A stretch of 7,952 nt of DNA from an uncultured Clostridia bacterium (GTDB lineage: Bacteria; Bacillota; Clostridia; TANB77; CAG-508): positions 1 to 7,952 of the forward strand of contig CALXAQ010000106.1 of the NCBI GenBank assembly GCA_944386335.1, read 5' to 3'. Positions within the stretch are counted from its first letter, which is position 1; every line of letters starts with the position of its first letter. This document shows positions 1 through 7,532 of this stretch, in pieces. The notes below the pieces were generated by a model. That model was not told the DNA's origin. It did not search any database and saw nothing but the letters and a program-made list of their open reading frames with translations. The position numbers were made by a program, and so were the translations under genes.

Positions 1-470
1 GGATGCCATGTAGGCATATAAGATATTCCTCTAAATTCTATCCATTTTCCTCTGCTACTTGTAATTCCATATTCTTTTCCTAAAATATTTTTTAAAGCTG
101 TACTTCCCAATAAAACAATGATTTTTGGTTTTACTAAAATTACTTGGTTACGTAAATAATCTAAACAAGCTTGTGCTTCATCTATTTCTGGCACTCGGTT
201 AGAAGGCGGTCTACACTTTACAATATTTGCTATATATACTTCTTCTCTTGCAATACCAATTCCTTGAAATGCTTTGTCCATAAGTTTACCTGCTTTTCCC
301 ACAAAAGGAATACCTTGCGTATCCTCGTCCGCTCCTGGTCCTTCTCCAATAAACATAACCTTTGCTTGTTTATTTCCTGTTCCAAATACAACATTTTTTC
401 GATTTTGGCATAATTTACATTTTTTACATCCTATAATGCTTTTTTCTAATTCTTCCCAATTATCATACAT
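1..470 (-). CDS. udg: Family 4 uracil-DNA glycosylase ([4Fe-4S] type), C-terminus cut by window edge
   Basis: This enzyme removes uracil (from cytosine deamination or misincorporated dUMP) from DNA, the first step of base-excision repair in the cytoplasm. I translated 156 codons from the ATG at 468-470 to the window edge. Seen: Cys15 and Cys18 near the N-terminus, with Cys86 and Cys102, which is the spacing of the four iron-sulphur ligands in family 4 enzymes. Also seen: the uracil-binding motif GEGPGADED (residues 42-50), a GKAGKLMD segment (58-65), [11 protein letters not shown] (82-92), and the start of the second catalytic motif, MPTWHP (152-157), whose His156 is the expected catalytic-loop residue. 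Family members are about 190-220 residues, so some 40 C-terminal residues lie outside the window. An AGAGGAG ribosome binding site sits a few bases before the ATG, in the 17-base gap after the S66 gene, so it is probably the next gene of the same operon. The family call is very secure. Confidence 0.95.
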   Translation of the reverse strand, partial: MYDNWEELEKSIIGCKKCKLCQNRKNVVFGTGNKQAKVMFIGEGPGADEDTQGIPFVGKAGKLMDKAFQGIGIAREEVYIANIVKCRPPSNRVPEIDEAQACLDYLRNQVILVKPKIIVLLGSTALKNILGKEYGITSSRGKWIEFRGISYMPTWH

Positions 471-487
471 CTTTTATTCTCCTCTAT

Positions 488-1402
488 TTATTTCACACAC
501 TCTTCTAAAAGACTAATTTTTTCTTCTTTTGTAAAATCTATTCTTGCTTTTGTTCCAATAGGAATTACCATTTTCTTTTCTGTATGTCCAAAATTATTAG
601 ATTTAATAATTGGAAAAGAATACTGTCCTTCAAGTACATCTAATACTATCTTTTCTAAAGCAATACTTCCATCATAATTACCTATCCACATTCCCTTTAT
701 TTTATCAAATACTCCATTTTGTTTTAAGTGGTATAAATGATGACTCACAAACGCTGGTGGACTTTCTAAAGATAACTCTTCTATAAATAGTATCTTATTT
801 TGAAAGTCTACTGCGTATTTTCCTGCTACTAAATCTTTTATTAAACTTAAATTACCACCTATTAAACTTCCTTCTGCTATTCCTTCTTGTATTACAGAAA
901 ATGTATCTTCTGGTTCTTTTAAATGTGTTTTTCCTTCTACAAAATGTTTCATTACTTGTTCATAAGCATAACCTGTTGCCCAAGAAGTAAGGGATTTAAA
1001 AGTTGGTCCATGAAACGTAACTAATCCTGTTTTTTGTGCAATTACATTTAAAAGTGTAGTAGCATCACTAAAACCACATAGTATTTTAGGATGCTTTGCT
1101 ATTATATCATAATTCAAATATTCCAAAACACTATTACAATTAAAACCTCCAGATGCCCAAAATATAGCTTTTACCTCTGGATCTAAAAACATTTGGTGAA
1201 TATCTTCTGCCTTTTGGCTTGCAGTAGCCCCATATCCCAGTGTATTAGAAAAAGTATGTTTTCCAAAAGTAATTTTAAATCCTGAACCTTCCATTAATAA
1301 TATGGATTGATTAATTGCTTCTAAATCTTCCTCTTCTACACAATCGGATGGTGCTACAACTGCTATTAAATCTTCTTTTTTTAATTTTTCTGGTATGAAC
1401 AT
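488..1402 (-). CDS. S66-family serine carboxypeptidase (LD-carboxypeptidase / MccF-like)
   Basis: A 304-residue cytoplasmic serine peptidase with no signal peptide. S66 enzymes either remove the terminal D-Ala from the L,D bond of murein tetrapeptides during peptidoglycan recycling (LdcA) or cleave aminoacyl-nucleotide and related toxic conjugates (MccF). Seen: an N-terminal beta strand ending in VVAPS (15-19), the nucleophile elbow GFSD with Ser112, a GGNLS segment (182-186), the LFIEE strand with Glu208 as likely triad glutamate, and FGH with His273 followed by the VIPIG segment. The triad Ser112-Glu208-His273 is therefore intact and the length is normal. The [10 protein letters not shown] segment (82-91) with the following Leu-Asn-Tyr-Asp resembles MccF-type members more than classical LdcA, but substrate cannot be settled from sequence. 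The start has an AAGGAAAGGAAG purine-rich site 4 bases upstream. It follows pgeF by 59 bases and precedes the uracil-DNA glycosylase by 17. Confidence 0.93.
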   Translation of the reverse strand: MFIPEKLKKEDLIAVVAPSDCVEEEDLEAINQSILLMEGSGFKITFGKHTFSNTLGYGATASQKAEDIHQMFLDPEVKAIFWASGGFNCNSVLEYLNYDIIAKHPKILCGFSDATTLLNVIAQKTGLVTFHGPTFKSLTSWATGYAYEQVMKHFVEGKTHLKEPEDTFSVIQEGIAEGSLIGGNLSLIKDLVAGKYAVDFQNKILFIEELSLESPPAFVSHHLYHLKQNGVFDKIKGMWIGNYDGSIALEKIVLDVLEGQYSFPIIKSNNFGHTEKKMVIPIGTKARIDFTKEEKISLLEECVK

Positions 1403-1430
1403 TTTTCTTCCTTTCCTTCTTTATTTTTGA

Positions 1431-1459
1431 ATAGTACAGTTAGATGATTAAGTTGATAA
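1431..1459 (-). promoter_or_regulatory. Possible weak internal promoter before the S66 gene
   Basis: In the 59-base gap between pgeF and the S66 gene, the minus strand reads TTATCA (1454-1459), 17 bases, then TACTAT (1431-1436). Each hexamer matches the vegetative consensus at 4 of 6 positions and the spacing is ideal. In DNA this AT-rich such matches arise often by chance, so this is only a candidate. It is the widest gap inside the addB-to-udg run, which makes an internal start plausible there. No terminator-like hairpin is visible in the same gap. Confidence 0.25.
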
Positions 1460-1461
1460 AA

Positions 1462-2262
1462 CTACTTTAGCATAATAAGTGCCATATTTCTACCTGATTT
1501 TCCTTTTTCTACTCTATGGGAGTGTATTTGCTCTACATGACAAGCCGTACAAATACCACTATCTACAATATTTTCTTGTCTTACCCCTGCTTGTTCTAAC
1601 ATCTCTATCATCAATTTTGTTGTATTTATGGTGTATTTTTGTTTTCCTTCTATTATTTTCGTCATCTGAATACATTCCTTCCAAATAGCACTCTCTTTTG
1701 CAAAAGCTTTTTCAAATAATATTTTCACATCATCTTCCACTTCAAAATGGCATTCTTTAATACAAGGTCCTATGCAGCAAATTATATCTTTAGGATTACT
1801 TCCATAAACTTCTTGTATACGTTCTATTGCTCTTTTTCCTATTTTTTTTACAGTTCCTCTCCATCCAGAATGAATATTAGCTACTACTTTTTTTACAGGA
1901 TCATAGATATATATAGGAGTACAATCTGCAAAACGCAGGCCTAATGCAATCTCTTTTTGATTCGTCATAAGTCCATCCATATTGGTGTAAATTTCTCTGT
2001 AATTGTAGACTTCTTTTACTAAATCTCCATGTACTTGCTTTTCTATTTGTACTAATTTTTTACTATCTATTTCTAAATGCTGACATAACTTTGGGAAATA
2101 TTCATTTTTTACTACAGAAATGTAATTGATATTTTCTTTTCCTTTTAAAGTAAAACAATGTGTTAGATCTTTATATTCTAGCAATCTCCTAAATTGCAAA
2201 TATTCTATGCCATCTTCTTGCCTTACATGTATCACTTGATCATTTGATAAATCTTTTTTCAT
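1462..2262 (-). CDS. pgeF: PgeF / YfiH-YlmD family (DUF152) purine nucleoside phosphorylase, peptidoglycan editing factor
   Basis: A 266-residue member of the family once labelled 'multicopper polyphenol oxidase / laccase domain'. Characterised members are zinc enzymes acting on purine nucleosides (phosphorolysis and adenosine deamination), and the E. coli member PgeF keeps L-Ser from replacing L-Ala at position 1 of the murein stem peptide. Seen: the three metal/active-site residues in their motifs, QVH (His78), RFADCTP (Cys114) and NIHSGWRGT (His131), preceded by DGLMT (96-100) and followed by IGPCI and a CHFEV segment. The C-terminus has the family SHR...GRN signature. Length is typical. 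The ATG has an in-frame TGA shortly upstream and an AAAGGA site about 12 bases away, a little long, so translation may be modest. It lies 32 bases after the hydrolase gene and 59 before the S66 peptidase. In Bacillus the homologue ylmD sits in the cell-division cluster near ftsZ; none of those genes is seen here. The family is sure, the in vivo role less so. Confidence 0.93.
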   Translation of the reverse strand: MKKDLSNDQVIHVRQEDGIEYLQFRRLLEYKDLTHCFTLKGKENINYISVVKNEYFPKLCQHLEIDSKKLVQIEKQVHGDLVKEVYNYREIYTNMDGLMTNQKEIALGLRFADCTPIYIYDPVKKVVANIHSGWRGTVKKIGKRAIERIQEVYGSNPKDIICCIGPCIKECHFEVEDDVKILFEKAFAKESAIWKECIQMTKIIEGKQKYTINTTKLMIEMLEQAGVRQENIVDSGICTACHVEQIHSHRVEKGKSGRNMALIMLK

Positions 2263-2294
2263 ACCTACTCACATTCCTTTCTCAAGGCACAAAT

Positions 2295-3182
2295 TCATTT
2301 GATTTTCTTACTTGTCCATAATAATTGACTATTCTCAAAAGTTGTCTCTAATTCATCTTTTTCATATAAATAGGTTAAATAAGCTTTTATTGTACTTCCT
2401 ATAAGAACATATTGTGTAAAATTCATATGTAATTGATAGTCTATAAACATATGTTGCAATAAAGTTTCAAAAGTACAAGGTATTTGTATAAGTTGTAAGA
2501 TTTTTTCTATAATTTCTTGCATCTTTTTCCTATTTTCTTGTACATATGGCTTTATATCTTCTACTGGTTCCATATGAGAAGGAATAAATAACTTCCCTTC
2601 TAATTGTTCTACCACATCCAAGGAATGTAAATACTCCTCTACATTATATAAGAAAGTAATATGATGTTTTTGTATTGTTTCCCTACTAGCTACACTATCT
2701 CCTAAAAACCATACATCATCACTTGTTTTTATTCCTATCATAGAAAAACTATGTCCATTCAACTCTATCATCTGTATTCCCTCTGGAAGTACTTCCTTCG
2801 TTAATTCTTCTACCTTACTTTCTCTTGCTAATAAAAATTTATTTTGTATCTCATGATTAGGACAACTTCCATATAAAAAAGCAGGTTCTAGTATAGGATA
2901 TTCTACTAAAACTTTATCTACTCCTCTACAATAAATATGGCATCCTTCTCTTTCTTGTAATAAGTGATTTCCTCCTATATGGTCTGCATGAGAATGTGTA
3001 TTTATTATCATTCTTAATTTCCAATTTTTCTGTCTTAAAATATGTTGCACTTTTTTACCTGCATCTTTATCATTTCCACTATCTATTAAACATATCTCAT
3101 CTGAATTAATTTGATAAATTCCCATTCTAGTGGGTGAATCTATATAAAATGTACGCTCTCCTACTTGTTTTAATTCATACAT
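2295..3182 (-). CDS. Metallo-beta-lactamase-fold hydrolase, substrate unknown
   Basis: A 295-residue cytoplasmic hydrolase with a binuclear metal site. Seen: the THSHADH motif (His63, His65, Asp67, His68), a GHS motif (His144), FLGDS (Asp162) and PSH (His203), which is the complete ligand set of the fold. An early LIDSG strand-turn (32-36) is also typical. After about residue 215 comes a roughly 80-residue C-terminal part with helices and a closing LLWTS strand, which looks like the winged-helix tail of LACTB2-like members. That assignment is by pattern only. The ATG is 3 bases after the addB stop, and its ribosome binding site (AGGGGAG at 3192-3198, 9 bases upstream) lies inside addB, so translation is probably coupled to AddB. 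This is the position where addA would usually stand. I cannot assign a substrate: glyoxalase II-like, nuclease-like and phosphodiesterase members share these motifs. Confidence 0.92.
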   Translation of the reverse strand: MYELKQVGERTFYIDSPTRMGIYQINSDEICLIDSGNDKDAGKKVQHILRQKNWKLRMIINTHSHADHIGGNHLLQEREGCHIYCRGVDKVLVEYPILEPAFLYGSCPNHEIQNKFLLARESKVEELTKEVLPEGIQMIELNGHSFSMIGIKTSDDVWFLGDSVASRETIQKHHITFLYNVEEYLHSLDVVEQLEGKLFIPSHMEPVEDIKPYVQENRKKMQEIIEKILQLIQIPCTFETLLQHMFIDYQLHMNFTQYVLIGSTIKAYLTYLYEKDELETTFENSQLLWTSKKIK

Positions 3183-3185
3183 ATC

Positions 3186-6100
3186 CTATCTCTCCCCTTC
3201 TATTTCCTTTTGCATTTTTTGTATAATTTCTTGTTTCTCCTTTTTAGGAATATAACGATACTTACATCCATTTTCTCCAGATTTAAATTGACATATTTCT
3301 ATATAAGGACAATATTCACAAGGTGTTTTTTTATTTTTACTATTATAAAATGGTTCCAATGCTATTTTCCCTGCATAAATTTCTTCTGCAATTTGTTGTA
3401 ATAATCTATTGGTATAATTTTGTAATATTTCAAACTCTTCTTTTGTTACAGCATTGGATTTTGCTATGCTTAAATTTCCATCTTTATCTAAGTAAGCTGG
3501 CACTAATTGAGAAGCACCTTTTTCCAATGTTTTATCCATTTTTTTCACCATTTCTGCATCTGCTAATATAAATCCTTGCATGCGAAATCTTTTTGCTATT
3601 TCTTTACTTAATGTTTCTTCCTCTATACGTCCATCTGTTTGTACAATGGGATCTATTAAAGAAAAATATAATGTTCCTGCAGGAAGCATATTTTCTTTTT
3701 TACAAGTAGCATCCAAATAAGTTAATAACTGAATTTGAATTCCAGCCATCACTTCGTTTAAATCTATATTTTTTATGGATGATTTATAATCTATAATACG
3801 AATATAATTTCCTTGTTGTGTTTTGGCAATATCTATTCTATCTATTTTTCCTGTAATTTCTACTATTTTTCCATCTTTAAGTGGTAATACAATAGGTGGA
3901 TATTGTTTATCTTTTTTAAATTCTACTTCATTTCCATATACTTCAAAATCGCTGTTCTTTAAGCTTTGTAGAATATACTTCATAGAAGTGAAAATAACCC
4001 TTTTAAGTCGCATAGCTATTAGCTGATATTTTTGATTACTTTGAAAAATATAATTTCTTGGAATAGTGAGTTTTTCTTCTACGATATCATCTAATATTTC
4101 TCTTATTTCTTCTTCTGTTAATTCTTTATAAGCAAGACCATTTTCTCTTACATTTTCAAAAAAAGTATCTATCACTTCATGCATGAAACTTCCTGTATCT
4201 ACTGCTTGTATTTTAAACTCGCTTATATCTGATAAGTTCAACCCATATTGTAGAAAATAAGAAAATGGACAAGATCGATATTTTTCTAATCGAGAAACAC
4301 TTGTATGTAATATATTTCCATATAGTTTCTCTGAATTTTCTTTTGTAATTGGTTCTGGTAGATTTGTTTTTGTAATTGCTTTTTTTACTGTTTCTATTTT
4401 TTGTTTCCATTCTTCCTGCTCTATAAATGCTCGGTACACTTGTAACCAAATATCTTCTATCTTTTTTCCTTCTTTCAATTCTCCTATTTTGGTAACTAAA
4501 GTTTCAAAACTTGCCTCTTGATTTGTAACACTTTCTCTTTTTTCCCATAAATCTTTTTTTTCTATGATACTAGGAAATATTTTTTTTATTCTGCTAATAA
4601 GAATGGATGGCCTTAAGGCACCTCCTTCTATATTAGTAGAAGGATAAGATAAGAAAATCTTTTCACTAGCAGAAGAAAATGCCTTATAGATTGCAAAATT
4701 ATCTTCATACAATCTCTCTAAAGTTCCTTTTGCTAATTCCATTCCCTGTAATTTCAAAAATTCTCTATCTGCATCATTAAAAAAACCTTCTTCTTTGTAG
4801 ATAGTAGGAAACACTCCATCGTTCATACCTATTATAAATACTGCCTTTACAGAATGTGTCCTTGTTCTATCTATATCTCCTACAATTACCTCATCCATTA
4901 CTTCTGGAATTTTACCTAAACTTGTATTTTTTAATCCTGTTTTTAGTAATTGACTATATTGTGCAAATGTTACTTTTTCTTTTCCCAATACCATTACCAT
5001 TTCGTCTAATAGCTTTATAATAACATCCCATGCCATTTTCTGTTCTTTTGCTAGTTCTATTTTTCCTTCTTTTTCTAGTTCTTTTGCCCTTATCTGCAAT
5101 TGTTTATCTATTCCATTTTCTAAAAAAAAGAAATAAATTTGTTTTGTAAAATCTTCTACTGTTTTTTGTTGATTCATTTTTTCTTTTAATCTTTGCAAAG
5201 GTTCTACTACTTCTTTTTTTGCCTTCTCTATAATAGCTAATTTTGCTTCATTCTGAGGTGTTTTTTCTTCATAGTTCCATTCTTGTAGCCACTTGCTTCC
5301 TCTAATCCCCCATTTTCTACAGTAATTTTCTAATAAAGCTACATCTTCTTCATCTATATTTAAGAAACCTGTTTTAACATAGGCAAAAACAGTTTCATAA
5401 GACCAATTTTTAGTAAATACTTCTAAAATAGATAGTAAATATTGTGCCAAATTATTTTGGTTTAATTGTTTTTTTTCATCTAAAAATACGGGAATATCAT
5501 ATTTTGTAAAAATAGCTTTACACAGATGATTATAGGTATCTAATTCTTTGGTTACGATTGCTATATCTTTATAACGGTACCCCTTTTTTCTTACTAAATT
5601 TTCTATTTCTTGTGCTACATTCTCTATTTCTGCATATGCATTACTAGCTAAAAACAAAGAAATATTTTCTATTTTTTTATCTTTTTCATAACTCTGATAA
5701 GGTATTGCATAAATATTCTTCTCTAAATATTTTAATTCCTCATTTTGGAAACGTTTTGTTTCTTTTAGGCAAATAGGTGTATCTATTAAAATATGAAGTT
5801 TTTTTGCCATTTCTATAAGTTTCTGTGCTGTTTTTTTATTACTATAGAAAATATCATTTTCTTGTTCTTTATCTAAATTTAAGCTATCTGCTGTTATAGT
5901 AATGTTCACTTGTTTTGCTCTTTGCATTAGAGTTTCTACTATTTTATATTCCTGCTGTGTAAAACCTACAAATTCATCCAAATAAAAATATGCGTCTTGA
6001 AACTCTGTTGTAAGTTGTAATTGCTCTTCTAATATACTTAGCATGTCATTTTCATCAATATATTGTTTTTCTATCTTCTCTTCCCATTTTTGATAAAGCA

Positions 6101-6563
6101 ATAGCATATCTGTTAACTTTGCTTTTAAGTATGGTTCTTCTACTTTTTCTAATACCTTCTGAATCACTTCTATGCTAATACCATGTTTTTTAAACTCTGT
6201 TAGTTGTTTCTCTATAAGTTCTATATTTTCATCTGATTTTCCTAAAAAGTGTAATGACTTTTTTTGCTCTGTTAAAATTCTATCCATTAATATAGCTTTC
6301 CCAGAAGCAGATAGTGGGACTCTTATTGTTTTGCCTACTTTTGTCTTTATACGATATGCCATACGCTTAAAGGTCAAAACCTCTGCATAGATAGAAGCTT
6401 CTTCAGGTAATACTGCTAATAAATTTTTTTCTGCTGTATAAGAAAATTGCTCTGGCGTAATAATATAAATTTTCTCTTTCTGTTTTTGCTTTTCTAAAAT
6501 ATCTTCTAAACAAAAACGACTCTTTCCTGTACCCGCCCTACCATAAATAAAACGTAAACTCAC
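3186..6563 (-). CDS. addB: AddB, ATP-dependent helicase/deoxyribonuclease subunit B
   Basis: With AddA this forms the AddAB complex (the Firmicute counterpart of RecBCD), which unwinds and resects double-strand breaks up to Chi and loads RecA. Seen in 1125 residues: Walker A GRAGTGKS (8-15, Lys14); a helicase-like YLDEFVGFT segment near 194-202; the AddB signature GDIDRTR with IGMNDGVFP around 562-584; and a C-terminal nuclease with GKIDRID followed by IDYKSS (Asp925, Lys927). The four iron-sulphur cysteines are Cys765 in a YRSCPF context, then Cys1082, Cys1085 and Cys1091 (C-x2-C-x5-C). All four, and the nuclease aspartate, keep a near-constant offset from the Bacillus subtilis positions I recall, so the protein looks complete and active; usual length is about 1100-1170. 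The start is GTG: an in-frame TGA lies 18 bases upstream and AAAGGAG sits 9 bases away, so no other start fits. addA is not adjacent on either side in this window, which is unusual. The gene has its own strong promoter. Confidence 0.97.
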   Translation of the reverse strand: MSLRFIYGRAGTGKSRFCLEDILEKQKQKEKIYIITPEQFSYTAEKNLLAVLPEEASIYAEVLTFKRMAYRIKTKVGKTIRVPLSASGKAILMDRILTEQKKSLHFLGKSDENIELIEKQLTEFKKHGISIEVIQKVLEKVEEPYLKAKLTDMLLLYQKWEEKIEKQYIDENDMLSILEEQLQLTTEFQDAYFYLDEFVGFTQQEYKIVETLMQRAKQVNITITADSLNLDKEQENDIFYSNKKTAQKLIEMAKKLHILIDTPICLKETKRFQNEELKYLEKNIYAIPYQSYEKDKKIENISLFLASNAYAEIENVAQEIENLVRKKGYRYKDIAIVTKELDTYNHLCKAIFTKYDIPVFLDEKKQLNQNNLAQYLLSILEVFTKNWSYETVFAYVKTGFLNIDEEDVALLENYCRKWGIRGSKWLQEWNYEEKTPQNEAKLAIIEKAKKEVVEPLQRLKEKMNQQKTVEDFTKQIYFFFLENGIDKQLQIRAKELEKEGKIELAKEQKMAWDVIIKLLDEMVMVLGKEKVTFAQYSQLLKTGLKNTSLGKIPEVMDEVIVGDIDRTRTHSVKAVFIIGMNDGVFPTIYKEEGFFNDADREFLKLQGMELAKGTLERLYEDNFAIYKAFSSASEKIFLSYPSTNIEGGALRPSILISRIKKIFPSIIEKKDLWEKRESVTNQEASFETLVTKIGELKEGKKIEDIWLQVYRAFIEQEEWKQKIETVKKAITKTNLPEPITKENSEKLYGNILHTSVSRLEKYRSCPFSYFLQYGLNLSDISEFKIQAVDTGSFMHEVIDTFFENVRENGLAYKELTEEEIREILDDIVEEKLTIPRNYIFQSNQKYQLIAMRLKRVIFTSMKYILQSLKNSDFEVYGNEVEFKKDKQYPPIVLPLKDGKIVEITGKIDRIDIAKTQQGNYIRIIDYKSSIKNIDLNEVMAGIQIQLLTYLDATCKKENMLPAGTLYFSLIDPIVQTDGRIEEETLSKEIAKRFRMQGFILADAEMVKKMDKTLEKGASQLVPAYLDKDGNLSIAKSNAVTKEEFEILQNYTNRLLQQIAEEIYAGKIALEPFYNSKNKKTPCEYCPYIEICQFKSGENGCKYRYIPKKEKQEIIQKMQKEIEGER

Positions 6564-6572
6564 CTCTATCTT

Positions 6573-6579
6573 CTCCTTT
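6573..6579 (-). promoter_or_regulatory. Ribosome binding site fixing the GTG start of addB
   Basis: The minus strand reads AAAGGAG, 9 bases before the GTG at 6561-6563. A nearby ATG (6580-6582) overlaps the site and is out of frame with AddB, and an in-frame TGA closes off any longer version, so this site decides in favour of the GTG. Confidence 0.8.
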
Positions 6580-6602
6580 CATGAACACCTATATTTTTCT
6601 TC

Positions 6603-6631
6603 ATTTTAACCATAGCATTTCTTTTTGTCAA
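6603..6631 (-). promoter_or_regulatory. Strong sigma-A-type promoter for the addB operon
   Basis: In the 74-base gap between the glycosylase stop and addB the minus strand carries TTGACA (6626-6631), exactly the -35 consensus, a 17-base spacer, and TAAAAT (6603-6608), a 5-of-6 match to the -10 consensus. The predicted start, 7 bases past the -10 box, is an A near 6596, giving a leader of about 33 bases that holds the addB ribosome binding site. The -35 box begins only 6 bases after the preceding stop codon. The leader is too short for a riboswitch, and I see no SOS (LexA) box over or near it. A constitutive, vegetative promoter is the simplest reading. Confidence 0.8.
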
Positions 6632-6637
6632 GTAAAT

Positions 6638-7501
6638 TTATGCTTCCCTTCTCCAATAAAATAAATACTGCTGTGCCAGTCCTCTAAGTTCTCCAAACTT
6701 CTGATAAGCTATTTCTTGAATTTCTTTATTTGTTATATTCTCTTTATGTATATACAATTCATTCATAACACGTTTTACCCATACGTCAACAGGAAAAGCT
6801 TCTAATCTTTTTAAAGTAGAAAACAATAAAATGCAATCTGCTACTTTATCTCCTACACCTGACAAACTCAATAAAATATTTCTTATTTTTTCAAAGTCTT
6901 TTTCTTCTTGTAATTTCTGCAAATCTACCTGCTTTTCTATTATCATTTTTGTTGTTTCATATACTCTTTTATCACGAAATCCTAAGCCTAAACGTCTTAA
7001 GTCTTCTATACTTGCTTTTGCCAATTCTTCAGGACTTGGAAAAGTATAATATGTAGTATGCTTCCATCGTATCGGTGTTCCATAGTTTTGACTTAATCTT
7101 TCAATAATTCCCTTGATTCTAGGAATATTATTATTGGCAGAAATAATAAAAGATATGATTGTCTCCCATAAATCTTGATTTAAGATACGAATTCCCTCTC
7201 CATATTGTATACTCTTTTCTAAAATGCTATCTTCTTTTTTTAACTTTTTTTGCAAATTTTCGTAATCTCTTTCCATATCAAAATAATATCTACAAATTTC
7301 TTTTAGATCTTTATCTTGCTGATTCACTCCTTCAAAATAAATCTTTTTTTCTTCTTGTCTTATTCGAAGAATATTTGTACCAAATACTCCTATATAAGAA
7401 TCCTCTTTTTCTTTATTCCATCGAAAACATTGACCACATTCAAAAATATTTTTTACATCGAATGTTGGTATTTTCGTTATTTCCCATTTCTGCTCCTTCA
7501 T
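6638..7501 (-). CDS. ogg: OGG1-type 8-oxoguanine DNA glycosylase/AP lyase
   Basis: A bifunctional HhH-GPD glycosylase that excises 8-oxoguanine and nicks the abasic site by beta-elimination. Numbering from the ATG at 7499-7501 (287 residues). Seen: an N-terminal OGG_N-like part with GQCFRW (Gly23 matching the residue that senses the 8-oxoG N7-H in human OGG1); SANNNIPR (Asn123, Arg128); LGLGFRDKR (Phe175, Arg176); the helix-hairpin-helix GVGDKVADC with catalytic Lys219 and base-stacking Cys223; PVDVW with catalytic Asp239; and a C-terminal AQQYLF (Gln277, Phe281) matching the human Gln315/Phe319 base pocket. An upstream in-frame ATG exists at 7505-7507, but the AAAGGA site is only 2 bases from it and 8 bases from the ATG used here, so I prefer the second. 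It is separated from the YitT-family gene by 80 bases and from addB by 74 bases holding a promoter, so it may be read from upstream. Family call is very secure. Confidence 0.95.
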   Translation of the reverse strand: MKEQKWEITKIPTFDVKNIFECGQCFRWNKEKEDSYIGVFGTNILRIRQEEKKIYFEGVNQQDKDLKEICRYYFDMERDYENLQKKLKKEDSILEKSIQYGEGIRILNQDLWETIISFIISANNNIPRIKGIIERLSQNYGTPIRWKHTTYYTFPSPEELAKASIEDLRRLGLGFRDKRVYETTKMIIEKQVDLQKLQEEKDFEKIRNILLSLSGVGDKVADCILLFSTLKRLEAFPVDVWVKRVMNELYIHKENITNKEIQEIAYQKFGELRGLAQQYLFYWRREA

Positions 7502-7509
7502 TGCCATTT

Positions 7510-7515
7510 TCCTTT
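7510..7515 (-). promoter_or_regulatory. Ribosome binding site that decides the ogg start
   Basis: The minus strand reads AAAGGA here. Two ATG codons follow in the same frame, at 7505-7507 (2 bases away, too close) and at 7499-7501 (8 bases away, near-ideal), so initiation at the second is favoured. The difference is two residues. Confidence 0.6.
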
Positions 7516-7532
7516 CTCTATTTTGGACTTTT

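Noticed and set aside
171..516. Two 80-residue plus-strand frames over the uracil-DNA glycosylase
   Set aside because: Both are antisense to the glycosylase, whose iron-sulphur and catalytic motifs are in the minus-strand frame.
1403..1461. Rho-independent terminator between pgeF and the S66 gene
   Set aside because: No GC-rich hairpin followed by a T-run is present on the minus strand. Genes on both sides are co-directional and close.
4213..4449. 78-residue minus-strand open frame inside addB
   Set aside because: It is a shifted frame within a conserved part of AddB (around Cys765). The Lys, Asn, Ser and Arg-rich composition is that of a frame shadow.
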